A DNA stretch of 64,000 nt from Clostridia bacterium (lineage in GTDB: Bacteria > Bacillota > Clostridia > Christensenellales > UBA3700), in contig JAIEDA010000030.1 of the NCBI GenBank assembly GCA_029068165.1, positions 1-64,000 on the forward strand, given 5' to 3'. The translations under genes and the position numbers were made by a program. The notes beneath the pieces were generated by a model. The model was given only the letters and a program-made list of their open reading frames with translations, made no database searches and had not been told where the DNA came from. Numbering within the stretch: the stretch's first letter is position 1; each line of letters begins with the position of its first letter. Shown in pieces: positions 1 to 8,274 of this stretch.

Positions 1-46
1 ATTGGATAAGAAGCCTAACGCGAAGCGGTAAAAATTTAAACAACAG

Positions 47-75
47 TTGAAATTTTACTTCATATAGTTTATAAT
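47..75 (+). promoter_or_regulatory. Promoter of the YjjG-like gene, probably leaderless
   Basis: TTGAAA (47-52), a 17-base spacer and TATAAT (70-75) form a near-consensus SigA promoter. The ATG at 82 begins 6 bases after the -10 hexamer, where transcription should start, and no Shine-Dalgarno sequence precedes it. The mRNA is therefore inferred to be leaderless. Confidence 0.75.
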
Positions 76-81
76 AACTCT

Positions 82-783
82 ATGAACAAAAGACTCACCT
101 TGCTGATAGACGCAGACGACACCATACTTGATTTTGCCGCTTCCGAACGCGATTCGGTAATTTTGCTATGCAAAGACTACGGCATTGAAAACGGCGAAGA
201 AGTAGCGGCCAAATTCAAGCAAATCAACAGGCGCTTGTGGGATATGTTTGAGAGAGGCGAGATTACGCGCGAGGATATTTTCTATACTCGCTTTGAAGAG
301 CTTTTCGAGTACTACGCTATAAAAGGACTCGACGTAATTGAAGTCGGCGACGCTTATAGGGAGAATATGGTGCACAGCAAACGCATCATACACGGCGCGA
401 GAGCGTGTATCAATCGGCTGTCGCAAAGCCACGATTTGTATTGCGTTACCAACGGCCTAACGCGTACTCAAAAAATGCGTATGAAGTCGAGCGGACTGGG
501 CAAGTATTTCAAGAAGCTCTATATTTCTCAGGAAATGGAACTTTCCAAGCCGTCGAAAGCCTTCTTTGATTTCGTACTCAAAGACGTGGGCGAATACGAT
601 TTGAATAAGACGTATATTATAGGCGACTCGCTTTCGTCGGATATTCAAGGCGGTATCAACGCAGGGATAAAGACAATTCTTTTCAACAAAGAGGGGAAAG
701 CCGTCAAGGACGTCGTACCCGATTTTGAAGTAAAGAGTTTTAGAGAATTAGAGAAGCTTGTAAGCGAGCTGAGTAGGAAATAA
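82..783 (+). CDS. HAD-superfamily hydrolase, YjjG-type pyrimidine nucleotidase
   Basis: This 233-residue protein has the four HAD motifs in order. Motif I is DADDT near residue 10, with the nucleophile and acid/base aspartates. Motif II is the Thr in VTNG, motif III the Lys in ELSKPSK, and motif IV is IIGDSLSSDI. Length and motif I style fit the YjjG family, which removes phosphate from non-canonical pyrimidine nucleotides in the cytosol; some relatives act on other small phosphates. The start is fixed by the promoter immediately upstream, with no Shine-Dalgarno sequence. It is transcribed alone and ends before a bidirectional terminator shared with the convergent transketolase genes. The HAD assignment is secure; the substrate is inferred. 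Confidence 0.85.
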   Translation: MNKRLTLLIDADDTILDFAASERDSVILLCKDYGIENGEEVAAKFKQINRRLWDMFERGEITREDIFYTRFEELFEYYAIKGLDVIEVGDAYRENMVHSKRIIHGARACINRLSQSHDLYCVTNGLTRTQKMRMKSSGLGKYFKKLYISQEMELSKPSKAFFDFVLKDVGEYDLNKTYIIGDSLSSDIQGGINAGIKTILFNKEGKAVKDVVPDFEVKSFRELEKLVSELSRK

Positions 784-844
784 AATATCAATAGTTGTTT
801 TCAGTGAAGTAGCAAAGTCTAAAAATCTCACAACCTATAAAACC

Positions 845-874
845 AAAACGGAACGCAATTTGCGTTCCGTTTTT
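845..874. terminator. Bidirectional terminator between convergent genes
   Basis: A 10-bp inverted repeat (849-858 with 860-869) has four A's on its left and a T run on its right. It can stop transcription from the YjjG-like gene on the plus strand and from the transketolase operon on the minus strand. Confidence 0.85.
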
Positions 875-940
875 ACTATTTGTTGATTTTAGAGATTCTT
901 CCGTCAACTTAAGACAAAGTTTCTTATTTGTCGGACGGAC

Positions 941-1879
941 TTATTTTCTTTTAATCGCTTTTAATGTCTTTTCAACGATATCTTCGCTACGCAAATTAAA
1001 TCTTTCGGAAAGATAAGGCATTTTGCCCACTTCGCCGAACTCGTCCATTACCGCTACGCTTTCCATAGGAACGGGGCAGTTTGTTGCGACAACTTCAGCT
1101 ACAGCCGAGAAAAGTCCGTTGCGTATATTATGGTTTTCAGCTACTACCAAAGCGCCGGTCGATTTTGCGGCTTTGATTATAGCTTCTTCGTCGATAGGCT
1201 TCCAAGTGAACGTATTCAATACGCCTACGTCGTAGCCCATATCTTTGAGTTTCTTGCTTGCTTCAACGGCTTTGCTTACCATTATGCCCGAAGCGATTAT
1301 AGTAGCGTCCTTGCCTTTAGAAATCGTCTTTGCTTTGAATAGGTCGAACTTATCGCTCTCGCTATAGACCGTTTCGGCTTTCTTTCTTTGAAGTCTTATA
1401 TAAGTTGCGCCGTCATACGCGACTATTTGCGGCATAAGCGCTTTGAGCATCGCGCTGTCCGTCGGCTCTACGCAAAGCATATTAGGTATGCCGCGCATAA
1501 TACCCATATCCTCAAGCGGCATATGTGTTCCGCCGTTGATTTCCGCGCAAATACCGGGGTCGGTGCCGATGATTTTTACGTTGAGTTTGCTATACGCTAC
1601 GCTTATGAAAATTTGGTCGTAACATCTTCTCGTTGCAAACGTGCCGAAAGAAGAGCAAAAGGGGATTTTGCCGCAAGTGGCAAGTCCTGCGGATACGCCG
1701 ATCATATTGGCTTCGGCAATGCCTACGTTGAAAAATCTATCAGGGTAGGCTTTCTTGAACGGTCCCGTCTTGATACAGTTCATAAGGTCGGCTTCGACAA
1801 CAACTATTTTATCGTTGGTCTTAGCTTCTTCGATAAGCGAGCTGCAGTAGACTTCTCTCATTTCGCAATTATCCATCAT
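941..1879 (-). CDS. Transketolase, C-terminal subunit
   Basis: This protein of about 312 residues is the pyrimidine-binding plus C-terminal half of a transketolase. GIAEANMIG contains the glutamate that activates thiamine diphosphate, and the GTFATRRCYDQI and GGTHMPLEDMG segments are typical of the family. With the N-terminal subunit just upstream it forms the enzyme that moves two-carbon ketol units between sugar phosphates in the non-oxidative pentose phosphate pathway. The ATG at 1879 is preferred over a TTG six bases upstream, because AAGGAGG inside the end of the partner gene is correctly spaced for the ATG. The two genes are 2 bases apart and must be cotranscribed. Split transketolases are common in Clostridia. 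Confidence 0.92.
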   Translation of the reverse strand: MMDNCEMREVYCSSLIEEAKTNDKIVVVEADLMNCIKTGPFKKAYPDRFFNVGIAEANMIGVSAGLATCGKIPFCSSFGTFATRRCYDQIFISVAYSKLNVKIIGTDPGICAEINGGTHMPLEDMGIMRGIPNMLCVEPTDSAMLKALMPQIVAYDGATYIRLQRKKAETVYSESDKFDLFKAKTISKGKDATIIASGIMVSKAVEASKKLKDMGYDVGVLNTFTWKPIDEEAIIKAAKSTGALVVAENHNIRNGLFSAVAEVVATNCPVPMESVAVMDEFGEVGKMPYLSERFNLRSEDIVEKTLKAIKRK

Positions 1880-1881
1880 AA

Positions 1882-2706
1882 TCAATCGTCCTCCTTACCG
1901 CAAAATTCGCGCCACTGTTCTTCAGTGATCGCCATAGAGTGGCAGCCGTAACCTTTCGACGATACCCAGTCTACGCCGTAACCTTTTATAGTATCGAGTA
2001 TTATCATAGAACATTTATCTTTGACGCTAAGCGCAGCGTTCACCGCGTCCTCGATAGCCGTCAAGTCGTGTCCGTTTATCCTTTGAGTATGGAGATTGAA
2101 AGCTTTGCACTTGTCCGTAAGAGGTTCGATAGAATTAATATCCGAAGTCATACCGTCGATTTGCATACCGTTGTTGTCGATGAAAACAACGAGGTTGTCA
2201 AGGCGCATATTTCCCGCGTACATAAGCGCTTCCCAAACTTGTCCTTCTTGCGATTCGCCGTCGCCCATTATACAAAAGACTTTGTAATCTTTTTTGTCGA
2301 TTTTTGCGGCGAGAGCCATACCTATAGCCGCGCTAAGTCCTTGACCGAGCGAGCCCGCGGTCATATCTATGCCTACGGTCTTATTCATATCGCAGTGCGA
2401 GGGTAGATTGGTTTTTGGAAGATTTAGCGTCTTTATTTCTTCGATAGGGAAGTATCCTTTATCGGCAAGTACGCTGTACAGCGCGGGACCTGCGTGACCT
2501 TTGCTCATCACGATTCTATCCCTATCCGCATTCTTGGGGTCTTTGGGCGTAACGTTCGCTACGTCGTAATACAATACAGTCAAAAGATCTATTATGCTGA
2601 GCGCGCCGCCGACGTGACCTACGCCTAGACGTCCAATCATCTCAATCGTAAGTTTGCGAATATCCAGCGCTTTCGATTGAAGATACTCTAACTTTTCCTT
2701 ATCCAT
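1882..2706 (-). CDS. Transketolase, N-terminal subunit
   Basis: This protein of about 274 residues is the thiamine-diphosphate-binding half of a split transketolase. It has HVGGALSIIDLL near the N terminus and the ThDP/Mg motif GDGESQEGQVWEA ending in the expected asparagines (DNNGMQ). The start chosen is the ATG at 2706, which has AAGGAG six bases upstream; an upstream in-frame ATG at 2724 lacks such a site. It is the first gene of a two-gene operon with the C-terminal subunit. It acts in the cytosol in the non-oxidative pentose phosphate pathway. Confidence 0.92.
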   Translation of the reverse strand: MDKEKLEYLQSKALDIRKLTIEMIGRLGVGHVGGALSIIDLLTVLYYDVANVTPKDPKNADRDRIVMSKGHAGPALYSVLADKGYFPIEEIKTLNLPKTNLPSHCDMNKTVGIDMTAGSLGQGLSAAIGMALAAKIDKKDYKVFCIMGDGESQEGQVWEALMYAGNMRLDNLVVFIDNNGMQIDGMTSDINSIEPLTDKCKAFNLHTQRINGHDLTAIEDAVNAALSVKDKCSMIILDTIKGYGVDWVSSKGYGCHSMAITEEQWREFCGKEDD

Positions 2707-2761
2707 AAGTTCTCCTTGAAACAATTTTGCCGTAAAGCCGACCTAGAAGTCGGGTATAATT

Positions 2762-2790
2762 ATTTTATCACTAATTCCGTCAAATACAAA
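2762..2790 (-). promoter_or_regulatory. Possible promoter of the transketolase operon
   Basis: Reading leftwards there is an extended -10 (TGATAAAAT, complement of 2762-2770) with a weak -35 (TTTGTA) 17 bases upstream. The leader between it and the operon contains a small CCGAC/GTCGG hairpin. The remaining sequence between the divergent genes (2707-2972) shows no coding signal. Confidence 0.4.
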
Positions 2791-2972
2791 GTATTTTTCG
2801 ACATTATTTCGTCAAATATTTATATTGTCGGATATTGACGCCGCTAAACGCATAGTTGCGTTTGCAAACTTGAGAAAATTCTTTCGCCGATTGCAAATTT
2901 ATTAACGAAAGAGCGTGTAAAAGCTACTAAAACGTCAATACTAAACAAAAGAAATAAAAACGGAGGTAGGAA

Positions 2973-4211
2973 ATGAATCCTTTTGAACTCAAACCAAAAA
3001 CTCTTGACAAATGCTTTTGCGATTGGTCGTGTCTTAACTCAAAGCCTTACGACAAAGAAGAAGTAAGTCCTTACACAAAGCTTAGAATCGTTCTTATGAA
3101 CGGCACGGAATACGAATCCGTAAACTTTTTGCATAGGTTTTCGCGTAACTGCGACAACAACGATATTCGAAGAGATATCGCGGGCGTCAGAAGAGTGGAA
3201 CAACAACAGCAAAAACGTATCGCTAATCTAAAGCCGCTCAACGAAAATATTCTCGAGCATACCATCGCCTACGAGCATTTGGCGGTCGACCTTACCGCGC
3301 TTCTCGCTCAACGCGAAAAGAACGGCTACGTCAAACAAGCTCTCGACTTCGCTCTTCTCGAGGATTTCGATCACCTTTATAGATACGCCGATCTTCTTGA
3401 AATGGAACAGGGCGTAAAGGCTCAAAGACTCGTCGGAGAATACGCGGAAATTATGCCAGGCCGTCCGACTATATCCGAGCATAGACACCCCTTTGACAGC
3501 ATAAGATATCATATCAACAGCAAAAACAGCGATATGCTCACCGTGCTCAATACTATGATCATTACCGCAGCCGAACAGCAAACGATGAATTATTATATGA
3601 ATCAAGGCGCGTTCTACGAACAGTCTACGCTCGGACGCGAACTCTATACCGAAATCGCTATGATAGAAGAGCAGCACGTAACGCAGTACGGTTCTCTTAT
3701 GGACACGAATTGCACTTGGTTGGAAAACGCGCTTATGCACGAGTATTGCGAAGCGTATCTCTATTATTCCTGCTATATGGACGAAACGGACAAGAGAATC
3801 AAAAATTTGTGGGAGAGCCTTTTCGAGCAGGAAGTTTGTCACTTGCACATGGCTAAAGATATGCTTAAAAAGTACGAAAACAAAGATTGGGAAACGCTTA
3901 TTCCTAAGGGCGAGTTCCCCGAACTTTTGGCTTTCCGCTCTTGCAAAGATTACGTTCGTCAACAGCTTGAGTCAGTTAATTTGACCGCTGATAGAGAAAA
4001 TTACGTGGATATCGACAAGGTGTCCAAAGATTCGGACTTCTACAACTATCAAAGCATCGTCAATCCCAAAGCCGAGAACGTCGCTTCGCACAAAGTTATC
4101 GACGACTATATCGACAAGAAGGGCATAGACTACCGCTATCAAATAGCCGAGCATCCTATCGCCGAGTTGCGTAATAGACACAAAGACAACACCAGCGTAG
4201 GTCGCTGCTAG
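2973..4211 (+). CDS. Ferritin-like diiron protein of unknown function
   Basis: This 412-residue protein has two four-helix-style segments rich in metal-ligand pairs. At roughly residues 90-165 are ENILEHTIAYEHLAVD and DFDHLYRYADLLEME. At roughly 195-295 are ITAAEQQTMNYY, IAMIEEQHVTQY, LMHEYCEAYLYY and LFEQEVCHLHMAKDM. The repeated E...ExxH spacing is that of ferritin-like or rubrerythrin-like diiron carboxylate folds. The N terminus has CFCDWSC. The C-terminal 90 residues lack a recognised domain. There is no signal peptide, so it is probably cytosolic. A strong GGAGGT site precedes the ATG. It is transcribed alone, and neighbours do not reveal its job. The fold is a confident inference from motifs; oxidative-stress defence, iron handling or an oxidase role are all open. 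Confidence 0.65.
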   Translation: MNPFELKPKTLDKCFCDWSCLNSKPYDKEEVSPYTKLRIVLMNGTEYESVNFLHRFSRNCDNNDIRRDIAGVRRVEQQQQKRIANLKPLNENILEHTIAYEHLAVDLTALLAQREKNGYVKQALDFALLEDFDHLYRYADLLEMEQGVKAQRLVGEYAEIMPGRPTISEHRHPFDSIRYHINSKNSDMLTVLNTMIITAAEQQTMNYYMNQGAFYEQSTLGRELYTEIAMIEEQHVTQYGSLMDTNCTWLENALMHEYCEAYLYYSCYMDETDKRIKNLWESLFEQEVCHLHMAKDMLKKYENKDWETLIPKGEFPELLAFRSCKDYVRQQLESVNLTADRENYVDIDKVSKDSDFYNYQSIVNPKAENVASHKVIDDYIDKKGIDYRYQIAEHPIAELRNRHKDNTSVGRC

Positions 4212-4221
4212 TCACAATCAA

Positions 4222-4400
4222 GACGGGTCGGGGTAGTCTTTGGGAATACCTCGACTCCCGTCGCGAGATTTAGAATACTATCGCGTCAAGCGAGGACTTT
4301 TGCTCGCTTGCGCATATTTACGAATGAGCATACGGGCATATGCTCATTTATGCATTTATACGCTTGCGTATATGCGCATACGAACGTATATGCAAACGTT
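4222..4400. repeat. Cluster of consecutive hairpins and short repeats
   Basis: This untranslated stretch between the ferritin-like gene and proS is packed with dyads. They are 4222-4235 with 4247-4262 (imperfect, no T tract), 4288-4294 with 4303-4309 (7 bp), 4323-4332 with 4339-4348 (perfect 10 bp, six-base loop) and 4357-4363 with 4366-4372 (7 bp), followed by a further GCATACG/CGTATATGC dyad near 4376-4393. The words GCATA and TATGC recur throughout. The first hairpin may help end transcription of the upstream gene. No T-box or other known riboswitch was recognised. Confidence 0.6.
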
Positions 4401-4467
4401 AAAATTTCAAAACGCTAAGCTTATAAAACTCAAACGGTCAAATGCAAATTCAACGCTTTAAAATAAC

Positions 4468-4496
4468 TTGCTTTTATCCTTTGCTTATGTTAAAAT
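4468..4496 (+). promoter_or_regulatory. Promoter of proS
   Basis: TTGCTT (4468-4473), 17 bases, then TAAAAT (4491-4496) preceded by TGT, giving an extended -10. The leader of about 40 bases is too short for a T-box, which some Bacillota place before aminoacyl-tRNA synthetase genes. Confidence 0.6.
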
Positions 4497-4542
4497 AACA
4501 TAATAATAAAAGATTTATTTATAGAATCAGCGAGGTTCAGTT

Positions 4543-6264
4543 ATGTTGTTGAGCAAACTTGTATGCGAACGTACTAAAGAAGCGCCGCAAGACGCCAAAA
4601 TCAAAAGCCATATTCTTTTGTCAAGAGCGGGTTTTATCAAGCAGGTTGCCGTAGGTATATATTCTATGACTACGCCGTGCCAAAAAATGAGCTGCAAAAT
4701 TCAAAAGATCATCCGCGAGGAAATGGACGCGTTGGACGGACAGGAAGTGCTCTTCCCCGTCGTTATGCCTAGAGAGATTTGGGAGCTTTCGGATAGATAC
4801 AACACTATCGGCAGCGAAATGGTAAGGTTCAAGGACAGGAACAATAGAGATATGCTCTTGGGTATGACGCACGAAGAAGCTGCGGTTCATCTTGCCAATC
4901 ATATCGTAAGCAGTTACGCTCAACTTCCTATGATGATCTATCAAATCCAAACGAAATTTAGAGACGAAGCGCGCTCAAGGGGCGGGCTTATAAGAGTAAG
5001 AGAGTTTACGATGAAAGACGCCTATTCTTTCCACGAGAGCAAGGAAGACTTGGAAAAGTACTACTATAGAGTTTACGACGCGTACTATAGGATATTCAAG
5101 AGAATAGGTCTTAAGAATTTTATAGACATCAAGTCCGATTCTGGTATGATGGGCGGAAGCATAGCTCACGAATTTATGTTGCTCACGGAAGTGGGCGAGG
5201 ACAGTATCGTCCTTTGCAATAATTGCGATTACAGGGCTAATATGGAAGTAGCCGAGGGCAAGATAAATACGCCTAGCGTTCAGGAGCAACCGCTTGAACT
5301 CGTATTTACGGGCGAAGATAAGACGATTGACGAAGTTTGCGCAAGACTCAAAAAGTCTAAGGAAGAATCTTGCAAAGCGGTAGTATTTGCCGTAAAAGGA
5401 AATTCCGAAGAAGTAGTTATCGCGTTCATAAGAGGAGATTTGGAAGTCAATGAGGCGAAGCTCAAAAAGATTTTGGGCAAAGAAATCGTTCCTTACGACG
5501 GCGGAGTAAGCGAAGCGGTCGCTTGCGGAAATATCGGTCCTTACGAGCTAGACAAGAGTATAATAACCGTCTACGACAAGTCGCTTGAACGCGTAGACAG
5601 TCTTGTAATCGGCGCCAATAAAGCCGAGTATCATTACGTAGGCTTCAACTTCTCGAGAGATTTGCCCAACGCTAAGTTCAACGATATTGCCAAAGTAAGA
5701 GGGGGCGACAGGTGTCCCGTATGCGGCGGCAAATTGAGAGTAGAAAACGGTATCGAGATAGGTAACATCTTCCAACTCGGTACGAAATACACCAAGTCTA
5801 TGGGTATGACCGTTCACGGCGCGGACGGCGGCGAGTTCAATCCCATTATGGGTTGTTACGGCATAGGCGTGGGAAGGGCGATAGCATCCGTTGCTCAGGA
5901 AGCGAGCGACGACAAAGGACTGAGCCTTCCAATGTCGATTGCGCCTTGGCAAGTTCATATTTGTCCGCTAAGACTTGACGATAGGAACGTAAACAAAAAA
6001 GCTTACGCGCTTTATCAAAAGCTTACTAAGGCGGGAGTTGACGTCTTGTTTGACGATAGAAGCGCTGCGGCGGGAGTAAAATTCAACGACGCCGATCTTA
6101 TGGGTATGCCTATTAGAATAGTAGTATCGCCAAAGAGCTTGGCGACCGATGAAGTGGAGATTACTGTTCGCAAAAGCGGCGAGAGCAATAAAGTCGCATA
6201 CAAAGATGCGGTTAAGAGCGTAAAAGCTATTATAAAATCGCAGCTTGACGAGCTTAACGCTTAA
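4543..6264 (+). CDS. proS: Prolyl-tRNA synthetase, bacterial type with editing domain
   Basis: This 573-residue class II enzyme charges tRNA-Pro with proline. The catalytic core has motif 2 (FRDEARSRGGLIRVREF near residue 143) and motif 3 (GCYGIGVGRAI near residue 440). Between motifs 2 and 3, about residues 225-385, lies the insertion domain that hydrolyses mischarged Ala-tRNA-Pro, marking the long bacterial form. The anticodon-binding domain (APWQVHICPLRLDD and DVLFDDRSAAAGVKFNDADLMG) closes the protein. The length is normal for the family. GAGGT sits six bases before the ATG. Confidence 0.97.
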   Translation: MLLSKLVCERTKEAPQDAKIKSHILLSRAGFIKQVAVGIYSMTTPCQKMSCKIQKIIREEMDALDGQEVLFPVVMPREIWELSDRYNTIGSEMVRFKDRNNRDMLLGMTHEEAAVHLANHIVSSYAQLPMMIYQIQTKFRDEARSRGGLIRVREFTMKDAYSFHESKEDLEKYYYRVYDAYYRIFKRIGLKNFIDIKSDSGMMGGSIAHEFMLLTEVGEDSIVLCNNCDYRANMEVAEGKINTPSVQEQPLELVFTGEDKTIDEVCARLKKSKEESCKAVVFAVKGNSEEVVIAFIRGDLEVNEAKLKKILGKEIVPYDGGVSEAVACGNIGPYELDKSIITVYDKSLERVDSLVIGANKAEYHYVGFNFSRDLPNAKFNDIAKVRGGDRCPVCGGKLRVENGIEIGNIFQLGTKYTKSMGMTVHGADGGEFNPIMGCYGIGVGRAIASVAQEASDDKGLSLPMSIAPWQVHICPLRLDDRNVNKKAYALYQKLTKAGVDVLFDDRSAAAGVKFNDADLMGMPIRIVVSPKSLATDEVEITVRKSGESNKVAYKDAVKSVKAIIKSQLDELNA

Positions 6265-6288
6265 AATCTTACACATATTTGACATTGT

Positions 6289-6324
6289 AAGGCGCGGGTC
6301 GATATTGACTTGCGCCTTATTATA
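6289..6324 (+). terminator. Terminator after proS
   Basis: The 7-bp stem 6289-6295/6312-6318 (AAGGCGC/GCGCCTT) is followed by ATTATAAT. The loop contains the TTGACT used as -35 by the next gene, so terminator and promoter overlap. Confidence 0.6.
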
Positions 6325-6334
6325 ATGGTAAAAT
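6305..6334 (+). promoter_or_regulatory. Promoter of the zinc-ribbon gene, probably leaderless
   Basis: TTGACT (6305-6310), 18 bases, TAAAAT (6329-6334). The ATG at 6341 follows six bases after the -10, and there is no Shine-Dalgarno sequence. Confidence 0.6.
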
Positions 6335-6340
6335 ATTCGT

Positions 6341-6664
6341 ATGCGAAAATGTCAAAGATGCGGCTCTGAAATAGATAAAGATATGATAGTTTGTCCTAAT
6401 TGCGGCGAAGAACTGCAATTATTAAAGGCGCAAAGCAAGTTTGAGTTCGTCAATATACATTTTTTAAGATGGTTGGAGTGCTTGGCTCTGATATTTCCGT
6501 TGATAGGATTCATTATAGGTTATTGTATGAAGAGAAAGAGCGCGTTTATTTCTAAAAACGTAATCAAGTTCAGCATAGTCGGAGTTGCGCTTTGGGCAAT
6601 GCTGTTTTTCCTAGCTTTTATTTGTTTATTAGCGTTGATACTTTCAGGAATTTCCCTGTTTTGA
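6341..6664 (+). CDS. Small zinc-ribbon membrane protein
   Basis: This 107-residue protein starts with a zinc ribbon (CQRCGSEI...CPNCGEEL, residues 4-24). Two hydrophobic segments follow, about 46-65 and 75-107, so a cytosolic zinc finger is tethered to the membrane. Such proteins are common in Clostridia and mostly uncharacterised. A second zinc-ribbon membrane protein of different design is encoded at 54303-54704. The promoter places the transcription start at or next to the ATG. Function is unknown. Confidence 0.65.
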   Translation: MRKCQRCGSEIDKDMIVCPNCGEELQLLKAQSKFEFVNIHFLRWLECLALIFPLIGFIIGYCMKRKSAFISKNVIKFSIVGVALWAMLFFLAFICLLALILSGISLF

Positions 6665-6684
6665 AATTGAATTTGAGTTTTTCA

Positions 6685-7386
6685 TTAAATAAAGAATATC
6701 GATAAGCCAAACAGGCACTGCGCGGCAAAATAACTCAATATAATGTAGTAATCGTTATTTTTGGGTAGTTTGATTGTTGGGGCAAACCAGGAAAGTCCCA
6801 GTACCGTATCCGAAGAGATGAACAGCAGGCTGGCAAAGAGCAGTATCATCGTATACGCCGTCGCGCCGTAGATTATTACGAGATTTATTACCGATACCAA
6901 GATTACGTTGAGAGCCAAATAGTATATCATAAGCAGGATATTTTGCAAAATGCTCGAAGTAAGTACGGTTTTGGCAAGTATCAAATAGACTAAAGGCAGT
7001 ACCAATATCGCCGGCAATAGATAAAGATTGAGTTTTTCCAACGAAAGGAAAGTGACCATATAGAGAATATGTCCGAGGAAGAAGAAAAGTACGCCTACGG
7101 AAGTAATAAGTTTTTTTCTCTCGGGGTGAGCGTCGTTGTCGATACACAAAAATATATCGCCTATCATTCCCAAGACTAGAGCAACGATTATCGCAAGTCC
7201 GTAACTTCTTTTATCGTCAGCGGGATTTGAAAGATAAAAAGCGAGTATAGCAATGCATATAAAAGTCAACGCGCCGCAAGTTTTTGCGATAAGCTCAAAG
7301 TCAGTGTTGCCCTTGCTGCCCGCGCGAGCTTTTATAAAACCGAATATCAAGCATACCGCCATTAAAATATATAAAATTACTTCCAT
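6685..7386 (-). CDS. YhhN (TMEM86-like) membrane protein, possible lysoplasmalogenase
   Basis: This 233-residue protein has about eight predicted membrane helices. It carries the conserved YhhN family signatures GMIGDIFL, FFLGHILY, ISSDTVLG and the closing YFAAQCL. Characterised members (TMEM86B and bacterial relatives) hydrolyse the vinyl-ether bond of lysoplasmalogens; others are untested. Several Clostridia make plasmalogens, so the role is plausible here. It lies 63 bases downstream of the phosphatase-like gene but has its own promoter, with the start codon six bases past the -10. Confidence 0.78.
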   Translation of the reverse strand: MEVILYILMAVCLIFGFIKARAGSKGNTDFELIAKTCGALTFICIAILAFYLSNPADDKRSYGLAIIVALVLGMIGDIFLCIDNDAHPERKKLITSVGVLFFFLGHILYMVTFLSLEKLNLYLLPAILVLPLVYLILAKTVLTSSILQNILLMIYYLALNVILVSVINLVIIYGATAYTMILLFASLLFISSDTVLGLSWFAPTIKLPKNNDYYIILSYFAAQCLFGLSIFFI

Positions 7387-7392
7387 ATATTA

Positions 7393-7421
7393 ATTAAACT
7401 AAAAATTATGGAAATTGTCAA
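7393..7421 (-). promoter_or_regulatory. Promoter of the YhhN gene, probably leaderless
   Basis: Reading leftwards: TTGACA (complement of 7416-7421), 17 bases, TTTAAT (complement of 7393-7398), six bases, then ATG. No Shine-Dalgarno sequence is present. Confidence 0.65.
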
Positions 7422-7449
7422 TACGCAATTTGGAAAGTTATGAGTAATT

Positions 7450-8274
7450 CTATAGTTTTTCGTCGATTCTCGGCATAACGCCATAGAAATGTTTAATGTT
7501 CATATCTTTAGGAATGTTTTTTCCGTGATTGCCGAGCGAATACCATTCTCTATGCGTTCCGTGGTCGGTCGCATATCCGAGCAGGGTATTGTGTCCGCTC
7601 CAATGCTCCTTGACCTTTTTCGCAAGCAGTTCGAAAGATTGAGCGTAGTGGTCTATCGCCCTTTGCGAACGCTTGGAGCTTGGGTGAGAGCGGTGCATCA
7701 CGTCGTCAAATTCTTGGTTGTAAACGCAAATTAAGTCGTATTTATCTTCTTCGATAAGCTCAAGCGCTTTGGCTACCGTCTCTTGGTCGTAGTCCTCGAG
7801 ATAGTAATCCATATCGCGTTCATTGAAGATTTCGGACATACTGGAATCTTTGACTGCGACTATGCAAGGCTTTTTTCCTGCTCGCAGCATTGCGTCGAAT
7901 ATGCTGTCGATTTTTATAACGGGTCTAGCGTAGCTTTGTATTCCGTGTACGCAAGGACTTGCGCCGGTATACATACTTCCAAAACAAACGGGAGTCTTGG
8001 GAGGGAAAACCGTCAACAGCGGAAGCTCTAATCCCGCGTAATCGCGGACGGCTTGGAATTTGCCGTAATACTTTTCGTACGTCCACGCGCCGATTGCGTC
8101 AGGGTTGAACATCAACGTTCTATCTATAAGCTCTCCGCCCGTCTTATTGAAGCAATAGTTTACGAGTTCGTCAATCACGCCTTCGCTTTGATTGGGCGCG
8201 GGCACGCCCATAACTTTACAAATAGAGCCGGCTAAATGCGTGAGGGGAGTAGCGTTGAATACGTCTTTGTTCAT
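7450..8274 (-). CDS. Alkaline-phosphatase-superfamily hydrolase
   Basis: This 274-residue protein resembles type I phosphodiesterases and nucleotide pyrophosphatases. It has a metal-binding aspartate in NPDAIG. The nucleophile region is PPKTPVCFGSMYTGASPCVHG, which matches the family pattern P-x-x-T-P...S-M-x-T-G...H-G. FDDVMHRSHP and YATDHGTH supply further metal ligands. There is no signal peptide, so it is likely cytosolic. Its ATG overlaps the stop of the upstream symporter gene by one base, and GGAGG lies inside that gene, so the two are translationally coupled. A sugar- or nucleotide-phosphate substrate linked to the transported sugar is possible but unproven. Confidence 0.72.
   Translation of the reverse strand: MNKDVFNATPLTHLAGSICKVMGVPAPNQSEGVIDELVNYCFNKTGGELIDRTLMFNPDAIGAWTYEKYYGKFQAVRDYAGLELPLLTVFPPKTPVCFGSMYTGASPCVHGIQSYARPVIKIDSIFDAMLRAGKKPCIVAVKDSSMSEIFNERDMDYYLEDYDQETVAKALELIEEDKYDLICVYNQEFDDVMHRSHPSSKRSQRAIDHYAQSFELLAKKVKEHWSGHNTLLGYATDHGTHREWYSLGNHGKNIPKDMNIKHFYGVMPRIDEKL

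Noticed and set aside
4240..4461. A 73-codon plus-strand frame through the hairpin cluster
   Set aside because: It starts with TTG without a ribosome site and encodes low-complexity repeats that mirror the DNA hairpins.
4264..4542. A T-box riboswitch upstream of proS
   Set aside because: No AGGGTGGNACCGCG-type antiterminator motif is present and the predicted transcript leader is only about 40 bases.
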